Shown: positions 19,043 to 26,775 of the stretch, one piece after another
Layout of the letters: the number at the start of each line of letters is the position of its first letter
How positions within the stretch are numbered: the stretch's first letter is position 1
Source: Leisingera daeponensis DSM 23529
GTDB lineage: Bacteria; Pseudomonadota; Alphaproteobacteria; Rhodobacterales; Rhodobacteraceae
NCBI RefSeq assembly: GCF_000473145.1
Contig: NZ_KI421500.1
Coordinates: 1,054,225 to 1,118,224, forward strand
Length of the DNA: 64,000 bases
Direction: 5' to 3'
Program-made: the position numbers and the translations under genes
Notes under the pieces: model-generated
The model's database searches: none
The model's input: only the letters and a program-made list of their open reading frames with translations
Told to the model about the DNA's origin: nothing

Positions 19043-21003
19043 TCCGCAGGCACTCCCGCTGCCGGTGTCTTGCGCGCGCCCGCGGCCACGCGGAACCGTC
19101 TGTCGCTCAGGCTCAGAAGACCGCCAAGCGCCATCAGGATGGAACCCGCCCAGATCCAGTTGGCAAAGGGCTTGATATAGGTGCGCATGGTCCAGCTGCC
19201 GTCGGCCTGCTGATCGCCCAGCACGACATACAGATCCCGCGCCACCCGGTAGTCAATCGCGGCTTCCGTGGTCGGCATCTTGGCCACCGGGTAGTCGCGT
19301 TTCTCCGGGAACATCACCGCCTCGGGCCGCCCGTTGCGGGTCACTTCGACGCGGCCCTTGGTGGTGAAGTAGTTCGGCCCCTGCTCGCGGGTCACCTCCT
19401 GCAGCACCAGCGTGAAGGCGCCGACCTCAAACGGCTCGCCAATACGGGCCACGCGGATATCCTCCTGCTCCCAGGCCGTCAGGCCCGCGATCGCAAAGAT
19501 GGTGACGCCGAGGCCCGCATGGGCCGTGGCCTTGCCCCAATCCGCCCGCGGCAGCCGCAGCATCCGCTGCAACCGCCCGGACTTGCCGCTGCGCATCCAC
19601 AGATCCGCCAGCGCGCCGAACACAACCCAGGAGCCCAGGAACAGCCCGACAGGTCCCAGCGCCGAGCGCCCGGTCTGCATCGACCAGGCCAGCACGCCCA
19701 GCGACACCGCCAGCACAAACACGTACCGCAGCTGCCAGGCGGTGCGCCCGATCCGGCCGCGTTTCCACGGCAGCATCGCGCCGACGGGCAGCAGCAGGCC
19801 CAGCACCACCATGAAGGGGGTGAAGGCCGAATTGAAGAACGGCGGGCCGACGCTCAGTTTCCGGTCCAGCAGCATCTCCGCCAGGATCGGCCAGATGGTG
19901 CCGAAGAACACCACAAAGCAGCTGACCGCCAGCAGGATATTGTTGGCCACCAGCGCGCTTTCGCGGCTGATCATGCCAAAGACGCCCTTGGCCTCCATCG
20001 CCTGCGCGCGCGCGGCAAACAGCGTCAGCGCGCCGCCGGTGAAGAAGGCGAGGATGAACAGGATGAACACGCCCCGCTCCGGGTCGTTGGCAAAGGCATG
20101 GACGCTGGTGATCACGCCCGAGCGCACGATGAAGGTGCCGATCAGCGAGAAGCCGAAGGCAAGGATCGCCAGCAGGATCGTCCAGCTTTTCAGCGCCTCG
20201 CGCTTTTCCACCACGATGGCGGAATGCAGCAGCGCAGCGGCCAGCAGCCAGGGCATGAAGGAGGCGTTTTCGACCGGGTCCCAGAACCAGAAACCGCCCC
20301 AGCCCAGCTCGTAATAGGCCCACCAGGACCCCAGCGCGATGCCGATGGTCAGGAACACCCAGGCCGCCAGCGTCCAGGGCCGCACCCAGCGGCCCCAGGC
20401 GGCGTCGATGCGGCCTTCGATCAGGGCCGCAACGGCAAAGGAGAACGCCATGCTGAGACCCACGTAGCCGAGGTAGAGGAACGGCGGATGGAAGGCCAGG
20501 CCCGGGTCCTGCAGCAGCGGGTTCAGGTCCTGCCCGTCAAACGGCGGCACCGACAGGCGCAGGAACGGGTTGGAGGTGAACAGGATGAAGGCGAAAAACG
20601 CCACCCCGATCGCCGCCTGCACGGACAGCACACGGGCCTTCAAGGTCGGCGGCAGCCCGCCGCCAAAGACCGAGGCCAGCGCCCCGAACAGGCTGACGAT
20701 CAGCACCCACAGGAGCATCGAGCCCTCGTGGTTCCCCCAGGTGCCGGAGATCTTGTACAGCATCGGCTTGGCCGAATGGCTGTTCAGCGTCACCAGCTTC
20801 AGCGAGAAGTCGGAGGTGATGAAGGCCCACATCAGCGCGCCAAAGGAGAACGCGGTGAACAGGAACTGCGCCTGCGCCGCAGGCTCTGCCACGGCCATCC
20901 AGCCGGGCCAGCGTTTGTGGGCGCCGATCAAGGGGATCACGGCCTGCACGATAGCGATCATGAAGGCGAGGATAAGGGCAAAGTGGCCAAGCTCTGTAAT
21001 CAT
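19039..21003 (-). CDS. ccmF: cytochrome c haem lyase subunit CcmF
   Basis: 654 aa, a polytopic inner-membrane protein that takes haem from holo-CcmE and joins it to apocytochrome c. The tryptophan-rich WWD signature region is seen in WWAYYELGWGGFWFWDPVENASFMPWL, and WGNHEGSMLLWVLI is also characteristic. About 14 hydrophobic segments and a periplasmic C-terminal domain (about residues 530-620) fit the family. The ATG at 21003 has a TAGGAAAT ribosome-binding site; 18 extra upstream codons lack CcmF character. ccmE lies 1.4 kb upstream, separated by the holin/endolysin pair. Confidence 0.97.
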   Translation of the reverse strand: MITELGHFALILAFMIAIVQAVIPLIGAHKRWPGWMAVAEPAAQAQFLFTAFSFGALMWAFITSDFSLKLVTLNSHSAKPMLYKISGTWGNHEGSMLLWVLIVSLFGALASVFGGGLPPTLKARVLSVQAAIGVAFFAFILFTSNPFLRLSVPPFDGQDLNPLLQDPGLAFHPPFLYLGYVGLSMAFSFAVAALIEGRIDAAWGRWVRPWTLAAWVFLTIGIALGSWWAYYELGWGGFWFWDPVENASFMPWLLAAALLHSAIVVEKREALKSWTILLAILAFGFSLIGTFIVRSGVITSVHAFANDPERGVFILFILAFFTGGALTLFAARAQAMEAKGVFGMISRESALVANNILLAVSCFVVFFGTIWPILAEMLLDRKLSVGPPFFNSAFTPFMVVLGLLLPVGAMLPWKRGRIGRTAWQLRYVFVLAVSLGVLAWSMQTGRSALGPVGLFLGSWVVFGALADLWMRSGKSGRLQRMLRLPRADWGKATAHAGLGVTIFAIAGLTAWEQEDIRVARIGEPFEVGAFTLVLQEVTREQGPNYFTTKGRVEVTRNGRPEAVMFPEKRDYPVAKMPTTEAAIDYRVARDLYVVLGDQQADGSWTMRTYIKPFANWIWAGSILMALGGLLSLSDRRFRVAAGARKTPAAGVPAE

Positions 21004-21081
21004 GGGATTTCCTATACGCCTGTCTGCCGGGAGCGCCAATGGCAATTGCCGCGCCATGCCGCCGCAGAGGGCAAAATGTGA

Positions 21082-21657
21082 TCAGCCGCGGCGTGCTTTC
21101 CAGGCTTCCAGCGCGGGATTGTCCTCCGCCGCGATGGCGTCCAGCCGGGCCGCGGCATCCGTGCGGGTGGCGGCGGCGGCAGGCGCATCCGCCCTGAGCC
21201 GCTCCAGCGCTGCGATGTTTTGCGCCACCTGCGGCACCCGCGCCATGCTGGCGGCCAGCGCCTGCTGAAATTCCTGGCTCTTCACCTGATGGCGGGCGCC
21301 GAAGTAAAAGGAGACAATGACCCCAAACAGCCACCATAGGGGTTCCGGCACCAGCGCCAGCCCTTGCATTCTTGCAGCAAACCAGACCGGATCGCTGAGA
21401 GACGCCCCCATCAGTGCAAGGGTTCCCAGCGCCAGCAAGGGGCGCGGCAGACGGTTCACCCCGTCCATGAACCGGTCAAAGCGGCTTTTGCCGCCATACT
21501 GAAACTCCGCCGCCAGCTGGCTCAGCGCAGCGCTTTGCATCTCGTGCGCGCGGGTGGCGCCGGCCTCCGCGTTTTCGCGAAACACTTCAAGAGTTTCCCG
21601 CAAGGCATTGCGGCGGCTTCCAAAAATAAGACTGAACACATCCGCGATCACCCCCAT
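21082..21657 (-). CDS. holin-like protein, GTA-type (3TM holin family)
   Basis: 191 aa. Two hydrophobic stretches in the middle (LLALGTLALMGASLSDPVWFAARM and PEPLWWLFGVIVSFYFGARHQVK) lie between an amphipathic N-terminal region and a helical, Ala-rich tail. The layout and the closing YFGARHQ-type segment resemble the three-TM holins that accompany gene transfer agents of Rhodobacterales. It would open the inner membrane for the endolysin. Its start overlaps the endolysin end by 10 nt. Family placement is from recalled similarity, not a search. Confidence 0.7.
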   Translation of the reverse strand: MGVIADVFSLIFGSRRNALRETLEVFRENAEAGATRAHEMQSAALSQLAAEFQYGGKSRFDRFMDGVNRLPRPLLALGTLALMGASLSDPVWFAARMQGLALVPEPLWWLFGVIVSFYFGARHQVKSQEFQQALAASMARVPQVAQNIAALERLRADAPAAAATRTDAAARLDAIAAEDNPALEAWKARRG

Positions 21658-22259
21658 GCCGCTGTCCTCCGCTGAAACGCCTGCTGGCTCAGATGGTATT
21701 GGGCAGAGATGAACTCCTCAGCCCGTGTGATCCAGCCCCCCTTGCCGCCCGCGCGGGTGCGCGCGTATTTGCGGCTGGCCGGACGCCGGTCCGCCAGGCG
21801 GAAGTAATAATTGCGCCGCGCCACGCCGTAGGCATCGCGCAAGGCCTCCGCGCCGACCTCTGCCGCCTGCGCCGCCGCGCCGGCGGTCTGCGGGCCGATG
21901 GCGCCGTCAACCGCCACCGCATAGCCCATGTCGCGCAGCAGCCGCTGCAGAATGCGCACCGCGTTGCTGCCCGCGTTCACATACATGTCGAACACCGCCG
22001 CCTGCAGGCAGGGCGGCAGGCTGGCGATCCGCGGCGCCTCGAAATAATGGCGGATGAAGATGTCCGCCGCCTGGGCCCGGCTGAGCGCCTGCACATCCTC
22101 CAGCCCGACGGCACCGTCGCCGGTCAGGTCCAGCCCCAGCCGCCGCAGGGTGCCGAGGGTCACGCCGTGTTTGGTGGCCCCGCCGGGATCATCCGGGTCA
22201 TTTGCAAACCCGCCTTCGCGCGCCACGATCTGTTCTGCAATTTCCTGAACGCTCTGCAT
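21648..22259 (-). CDS. GH108-family endolysin (N-acetylmuramidase), GTA-type
   Basis: 203 aa. The N-terminus EQIVAREGGFANDPDDPGGATKHGVTLGTLR is the glycosyl hydrolase 108 signature, with Glu15 in the EGG motif as the expected catalytic acid. A C-terminal PG-binding-3-like region follows (about residues 110-170, MGYAVAVDGAIGPQTAGA). It should cleave peptidoglycan during host lysis. There is no signal peptide, so it needs the holin encoded next to it. In Rhodobacter capsulatus a similar endolysin/holin pair lies apart from the main GTA cluster and releases the particles. No capsid, tail or terminase gene is in this window. Confidence 0.85.
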   Translation of the reverse strand: MQSVQEIAEQIVAREGGFANDPDDPGGATKHGVTLGTLRRLGLDLTGDGAVGLEDVQALSRAQAADIFIRHYFEAPRIASLPPCLQAAVFDMYVNAGSNAVRILQRLLRDMGYAVAVDGAIGPQTAGAAAQAAEVGAEALRDAYGVARRNYYFRLADRRPASRKYARTRAGGKGGWITRAEEFISAQYHLSQQAFQRRTAAWG

Positions 22260-22361
22260 GTCACCTCACCACTTGCAACCGCAACAGGATGCCGCAGAGG
22301 GCCTAAAACCTGATGACACGACCGTGCGCAGGCAGCGCAACACCCCCCTCGAAGCGCTGCC

Positions 22362-22392
22362 GCGCCGCGCGCAGCGCGGCGCTTGGCCCAAC
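22362..22392. repeat. GC palindrome plus CCCAAC-tail repeat, copy A
   Basis: GCGCCGCGC-gca-GCGCGGCGC is followed by TTGGCCCAACG. Similar units lie at 26675-26705 and about 60925-60960. Confidence 0.65.
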
Positions 22393-22394
22393 GC

Positions 22395-22419
22395 AAAACG
22401 CCTCCCCAGAGGGAGGCGT
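22395..22419 (-). terminator. terminator downstream of ccmE
   Basis: ACGCCTCCC / GGGAGGCGT with a 4-nt loop. Read on the reverse strand, the stem ends in TTTTG. It lies between ccmE and the endolysin gene, which suggests the lysis pair is transcribed separately. Confidence 0.7.
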
Positions 22420-22455
22420 CTTTGGGGCGGGAGCGGTCCGGCTGCGGCGCCGGGT

Positions 22456-22899
22456 TCAGCTCTCGGGCTCTTGGTAGACGCCCTGTTCCTTCAGTGCGTC
22501 CATGACTTCCTTGGGCATATAGGTTTCATCATGTTTCGCCAGGATTTCAGAGGCTTCAAAGACACCGTTCACGTAGCGCCCGGTGCCGACCATACCCTGG
22601 TTTTCCTCGAACAGGTCAGGCAGCACGCCGGTATAGGCGACGTTCACGGTCGCGCCGCCATCCGTCACCGCAAAGCGCACGGTTTCGCCCTGGCCGCGCT
22701 GCAGCGAGCCTTCCGCCACCAGCCCGCCGATGCGGAACACTTCCGACGGCTTCGGCGGTTCCTCCATCACCTGGCTGGGCGAGCGGAAGTAGTTGATCCC
22801 GTCCCGCATGGCATAGCCGATCAGGGCGGTTGCCACGATCAGGGCCACCGCGGCAACCGCGATGACCTGGATACGGCGCTGTTTCTTCAGGTTCTTCAT
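22456..22899 (-). CDS. ccmE: cytochrome c maturation protein CcmE (haem chaperone)
   Basis: 147 aa. CcmE holds haem covalently in the periplasm and passes it to CcmF. An N-terminal basic stretch and one membrane anchor (VIAVAAVALIVATALIGYAM) precede the OB-fold domain. The haem-binding motif is AKHDETYMP with His123 and nearby Tyr127. It lies 39 nt after argC on the same strand and probably shares its transcript. A terminator follows, so ccmF-ccmH may be expressed apart from it. Confidence 0.97.
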   Translation of the reverse strand: MKNLKKQRRIQVIAVAAVALIVATALIGYAMRDGINYFRSPSQVMEEPPKPSEVFRIGGLVAEGSLQRGQGETVRFAVTDGGATVNVAYTGVLPDLFEENQGMVGTGRYVNGVFEASEILAKHDETYMPKEVMDALKEQGVYQEPES

Positions 22900-22938
22900 G
22901 GTGTCCTCATATCAGGCCCAAGCCAGCGCCGCCCCGGA

Positions 22939-23967
22939 TCAGGGGAACAGCGGCGCCATCATCAGGCCTTCGGTCTCGTTCTCACCTAACATCAGGTTCG
23001 CGTTCTGCAAGGCCTGGCCGCTGCTTCCTTTTGTCAGGTTATCCAGTGCCGCAAAGACGATGGCGCGGCCGCCGATCCGGTCCTGCGCCACGCCGATATG
23101 GCAGAAGTTGGAGCCGCGCACGTGATGCGTGCTCGGCGCCTCGCCGAACGGCAGCAGCTCAATGAACGGCTCATCGGCGTAAGCCTTGGCAAAGGTATCA
23201 TGGATCGCCTGCGCGTCGCCCTTCACATAGACGGTCGCCAGGATACCCCGGTTCACCGGCAGCAGATGCGGGGTGAACTGCACCTTTACCGGGCGGCCTG
23301 CGATCTTGCTGAACTCCTGGTCGAACTCGCCCAGGTGGCGGTGGGTGCCGCCGATGGCATAGGCATTGTAGCCCTCGCTCAGCTCCGCGTGCAGCAGGTT
23401 TTCCTTGAGCGACCGGCCGGCGCCGGAGACCGCGCATTTCAGGTCCAGGATGATCTCGTCCAGGTCGATGACGCCCGCCTCGATCAGCGGCCGCAGGGCA
23501 AACTGGCCGGTGGCGGCGTTGCAGCCTGTGCCGGCCACCAGGCGCGCGGACCTGATTTCTTCCCGGTAGAACTCGGTCAGGCCGTAAACCGCCTCTTCCT
23601 GCTGCTCCAGTGCGGCGTGCGGGTTGCCGTACCACTTCTCGTATTCCGCAGGGTCGCGCAGCCGGAAGTCGGCTGACAGGTCGACGATCTTCAGAGTCTT
23701 GGGCAGGGCCGCGATCACGTCCTGGCTGGTCTTATGCGGCAGCGCGCAGAAGCACAGGTCGATATTTGCAAAGTCGATTTCGCCGATCTTGCACAGCACC
23801 GGAAGCTCCATATGGCGCAGGTGCGGGAACACCTCGGCCATGGTCATGCCGGCCTTGCGGTCAGCGGACAGCGCCGCGATCTCGATATTGGGGTGCTGGG
23901 CGATCAGCCGCACCAGTTCGGCGCCGGTATAACCGGAGGCGCCAAGGATAGCCACTTTATGGGTCAT
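22939..23967 (-). CDS. argC: N-acetyl-gamma-glutamyl-phosphate reductase
   Basis: 342 aa. It reduces N-acetylglutamyl phosphate to the semialdehyde with NADPH, the third step of arginine synthesis. The N-terminal Rossmann motif is [14 protein letters not shown]. The catalytic Cys149 is in [32 protein letters not shown] and [12 protein letters not shown] hold the conserved substrate-binding region. Length matches the longer (type 1) ArgC group. ccmE follows 39 nt downstream. Confidence 0.97.
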   Translation of the reverse strand: MTHKVAILGASGYTGAELVRLIAQHPNIEIAALSADRKAGMTMAEVFPHLRHMELPVLCKIGEIDFANIDLCFCALPHKTSQDVIAALPKTLKIVDLSADFRLRDPAEYEKWYGNPHAALEQQEEAVYGLTEFYREEIRSARLVAGTGCNAATGQFALRPLIEAGVIDLDEIILDLKCAVSGAGRSLKENLLHAELSEGYNAYAIGGTHRHLGEFDQEFSKIAGRPVKVQFTPHLLPVNRGILATVYVKGDAQAIHDTFAKAYADEPFIELLPFGEAPSTHHVRGSNFCHIGVAQDRIGGRAIVFAALDNLTKGSSGQALQNANLMLGENETEGLMMAPLFP

Positions 23968-24081
23968 GTCAGACCTCGTCTTTCGATGTGATATGCCGGT
24001 TCCGCAGCCATCTGCGGAGAGAAATAGGAAAAACTGCGCCTCAGCACTTTGACCTGGAACAAGGTTCCGGACGGTCGGGGC

Positions 24082-24891
24082 TCAGGCGGCCTGAAAGGTG
24101 ATTTCCCGTCGGAGAAACTGGGTCGCGCGGTCGCTGACACGGCCCGGGTTTCCGGTGGTATAGAACCCGCCCGCACCGTTGCCCAGCATTCCGGGATGGC
24201 GCTTCAGGTAGTCCGCAAGGCTGTCTGCCACCAGGCTGCCCTGGCTGAACACCTTGACCTCAGGGCCAAGTGCGGCCTGAAAGGTCTGCTCCATCAGCGG
24301 GTAATGGGTGCAGCCGAGGATCGCGGCCTCAGGATGCGGCATCTTGCGCTTCAGCGCATCGACATGCGAGCGCACCAGCGCCTCGGCCAGGATCATGTCG
24401 CCGTCCTCAATGGCGTCGACCACGCCGCCGCAGGCCTGCGCCTCGACATCTACGCCGATGGCGCGGAACGCCAGTTCCCGCTGGAACGCGCGGCTGGCGA
24501 CGGTGGCCGGGGTGGCAAACAGCGCCACGTGCTTCACCTCCACCTCGCGCGGGGGGGAGTTGTCGCCCCACTGCCGTTCGGTGAGCGCCTCGATCAGCGG
24601 CACGAAGACACCCAGCACCCGCTTGCCCTGGGGCAAGCCGCCCTCCTGCATCCGGCGCAGCGCGGCGGCGGAGGCGGTGTTGCAGGCGAGGATCACCAGA
24701 TCGCAGCCCTTGTCCCACATGTCCTCCATCGCGGCCTTGGTCAGCTGATAGATGTTTTCGGCATCGCGCACGCCATAGGGCGCATGGGCGTTGTCGCCGT
24801 AGTAGAGGAAATCCACATCCGGCAGGCGCTTTTGCGCCGCGTCCAGGACGGTCAGCCCGCCCAGGCCTGAATCAAAGATGCCTACAGCCAT
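24082..24891 (-). CDS. murI: glutamate racemase
   Basis: 269 aa. It makes D-glutamate for peptidoglycan without a cofactor, using two cysteines: Cys70 in [11 protein letters not shown] and Cys194 in [10 protein letters not shown]. The start [15 protein letters not shown] and the [10 protein letters not shown] segment are also typical. The acyltransferase gene ends 9 nt upstream of the ATG, so the two are probably one transcript. Confidence 0.96.
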   Translation of the reverse strand: MAVGIFDSGLGGLTVLDAAQKRLPDVDFLYYGDNAHAPYGVRDAENIYQLTKAAMEDMWDKGCDLVILACNTASAAALRRMQEGGLPQGKRVLGVFVPLIEALTERQWGDNSPPREVEVKHVALFATPATVASRAFQRELAFRAIGVDVEAQACGGVVDAIEDGDMILAEALVRSHVDALKRKMPHPEAAILGCTHYPLMEQTFQAALGPEVKVFSQGSLVADSLADYLKRHPGMLGNGAGGFYTTGNPGRVSDRATQFLRREITFQAA

Positions 24892-24900
24892 TTCGCTTTC

Positions 24901-25779
24901 TCACGCGCGGTGTTTCTCTTCGAACTCAAACCCGTAACCATAGGATTTGAGCGGTACTGGAGAAAGCTCATACGTCGCTTTGCGCAAGAAATCCATAAGG
25001 GCTTTTGTATCATTGGCCAGTGGCGCCAACGTGCCGCGGCCAATGGGTGCGCCGATCACCACCCGGACCGGGGTATCGACCCGCTTGCGGAACTCCTGGA
25101 TCAGCAATCCCATGCGCAGGGTGGCGTGCAGGTGGCTGGCAATCTGGAACAGGCGGGAGGTGTGGCCGTCGAAGAACAGCGGCACCACCACCGCGTCGGA
25201 TTTGGCGATCATCCGGGCGGTGAAGCCGCGCCAGCCGGGGTCCATCGGATGGCCCAGCGGATGCGCCGCGGTGGACACGGTGCCGCCCGGGAAGATCCCG
25301 ATGGCACCGCCCTGCCCCAGATAGTCCAGCGCGTCCTTGCGGGTCTGCAGGTTGGTCTGCACGGCCTCGCGGGTTCCGGCGAAATCCACCGGCAGGATCA
25401 CCTTGTTCAGGTCTTCGGCCCTGCGGAACACGTGGTTGGCCAGAATGCGGAAATCGCCGCGGGTTTCCGCCAGGATATGCCCCATCATCAGCCCGTCGAG
25501 AATGCCGTAAGGGTGGTTGGCGATGAGGATCACCGGCCTGTCCTGCGGAATGTTGCCGAGCGCGCCGCCCGCCACCTCCAGCGTCAGCCCGTAGCGCTCT
25601 GCCATCACCGACCAGAAGCTGCGCCCCGCCGCCACCTCCTGCTCATATCCTGCGGCGCGGCGGATCAGGCTCAGCCGCCCGGTGGTATTCTCCATCAGCC
25701 GGATCACCGCGCGGCCTGCGCGGGTGGAGGCGGAATGGGCATAGGAAATATCACGGGCGAGGCGGTTTTGCGCGTGCAT
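24901..25779 (-). CDS. lysophospholipid acyltransferase-like protein (PlsC superfamily)
   Basis: 292 aa. The NHX4D acyltransferase box is NHPYGILDGLMMGHIL, about residues 87-103. A second block, GIFPGGTVSTA, matches the glycerol-phosphate-binding motif II/III position. No strong membrane helices are seen, so it may be peripheral. It probably transfers an acyl chain to a lysophospholipid or related acceptor at the inner membrane; the acceptor is not known. murI follows 9 nt downstream. Confidence 0.82.
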   Translation of the reverse strand: MHAQNRLARDISYAHSASTRAGRAVIRLMENTTGRLSLIRRAAGYEQEVAAGRSFWSVMAERYGLTLEVAGGALGNIPQDRPVILIANHPYGILDGLMMGHILAETRGDFRILANHVFRRAEDLNKVILPVDFAGTREAVQTNLQTRKDALDYLGQGGAIGIFPGGTVSTAAHPLGHPMDPGWRGFTARMIAKSDAVVVPLFFDGHTSRLFQIASHLHATLRMGLLIQEFRKRVDTPVRVVIGAPIGRGTLAPLANDTKALMDFLRKATYELSPVPLKSYGYGFEFEEKHRA

Positions 25780-25921
25780 CTGGGGGAAGGCTCCGTCTGG
25801 ATGTCACCGGCGGTATAAGGCCGGCAGCGCAGCGTGCAAGATGGCTGTAACAGCCGTATGACAGGCGCGGCCCGGACAGACCGCCGCATGGGCGGCCTGC
25901 TGCCCGTGTTGCGCAGGCCGG

Positions 25922-26515
25922 TCAGGCCGCGGCAGTCCGTTTGCCGCCCATCAGGGGCAGGCCCGCCAGCCCTTGGCCGCGCCACAGGACATAGGTCAGG
26001 ACCGGCTCCGCGCCGGTGTTCATCGCGTGCGGCTGCCAGCCGCCGTGCAGGCGCGTATCGCCCGCCTGCAGCCAGCTTTCGTTCTCCTCGGTCAGGAACT
26101 GCGCGCCGCCGCCCAGCACCACATACAGCTCCTCCGCCTCGTGGCTGTGCCAGTCGTATTTCAGCCCGGCGCCCCAATAGGCGATATAGCCGCGCAGCCG
26201 GGTGCTGCGGAAATGGCCGGTCGGGCCGAACAGCTCGAAATAGCCGTAGTTCTGCAGGAAATGCGCACCGACCTCGGCCTCGGTATAGGTCTGTGTCCAA
26301 TGCGCGTGCCCCGCCGCCGTGCGCAGCGCGTCGATCAGGGGCTGGGTGTCAGCCGTGCCCGGCAGGCCGAACCCCGCCACCTGGTCCTGCGCTGCCATCG
26401 CGGCAGGGGCCAGCGCGGCCGGTTCCAGATCGCCGGGCCAGGGGGCGAATTCCCGCAGGGCGGGCAGCTTTGCGTGCAGATCGCGGGCGGCCTGCAAGGC
26501 CTGCGAGAGGGACAT
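25922..26515 (-). CDS. dddQ: dimethylsulfoniopropionate lyase DddQ (cupin)
   Basis: 197 aa from the ATG at 26515, which has a strong AAAGGAG ribosome-binding site; a start 36 nt upstream lacks one. It would cleave DMSP to dimethyl sulfide and acrylate in the cytoplasm. Cupin motif 1 is GLKYDWHSHEAEELYVVLGG, matching G-X5-H-X-H-X3-E-X6-G. With this start, Tyr120, His123, His125, Glu129, Tyr131 and His163 occupy the numbers I recall for metal-binding and catalytic residues of the Ruegeria lacuscaerulensis DddQ. YTEAEVG..FLQNYGYFELFGPTGHF is also a family pattern. No acrylate-degrading genes are adjacent, and it appears to be a single-gene unit. Confidence 0.9.
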   Translation of the reverse strand: MSLSQALQAARDLHAKLPALREFAPWPGDLEPAALAPAAMAAQDQVAGFGLPGTADTQPLIDALRTAAGHAHWTQTYTEAEVGAHFLQNYGYFELFGPTGHFRSTRLRGYIAYWGAGLKYDWHSHEAEELYVVLGGGAQFLTEENESWLQAGDTRLHGGWQPHAMNTGAEPVLTYVLWRGQGLAGLPLMGGKRTAAA

Positions 26516-26674
26516 CGGGCGGCTCCTTTCCGCTGCGGCAAGGGAATGCAATCCGGGCAGAGCCTAGCGGCAGCGCGCCGAAACGCGCGCTGCAAATGCT
26601 GAAAAATGGGCCAAAAACGACCGGTGCCGCAGGATTCTGCAGGCGGGCCGCCCCGCGGGGGGCACAACGGCAAA

Positions 26675-26705
26675 CGCCGCGCGTCAGCGCGGCGCAGGGC
26701 CCAAC
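26675..26705. repeat. GC palindrome plus CCCAAC-tail repeat, copy B
   Basis: CGCCGCGC-gtca-GCGCGGCG followed by CAGGGCCCAAC. It lies in the 260-nt gap between dddQ and the oxidoreductase gene, which holds no ORF I can support. Confidence 0.65.
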
Positions 26706-26775
26706 CGGGAAGGACCATCCAGGGAATGGTCCGGAGCGGGCGGGAGTGCCCCGCCCTGCCCCGTCTCAACAGGTC

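Noticed and set aside
17771..19180. A 469-codon forward open frame
   Set aside because: Runs antisense across the enoyl-CoA hydratase and ccmH and is not coding by composition.
21082..22259. Prophage
   Set aside because: Only the lysis pair is present; there is no integrase, capsid, tail or terminase gene.
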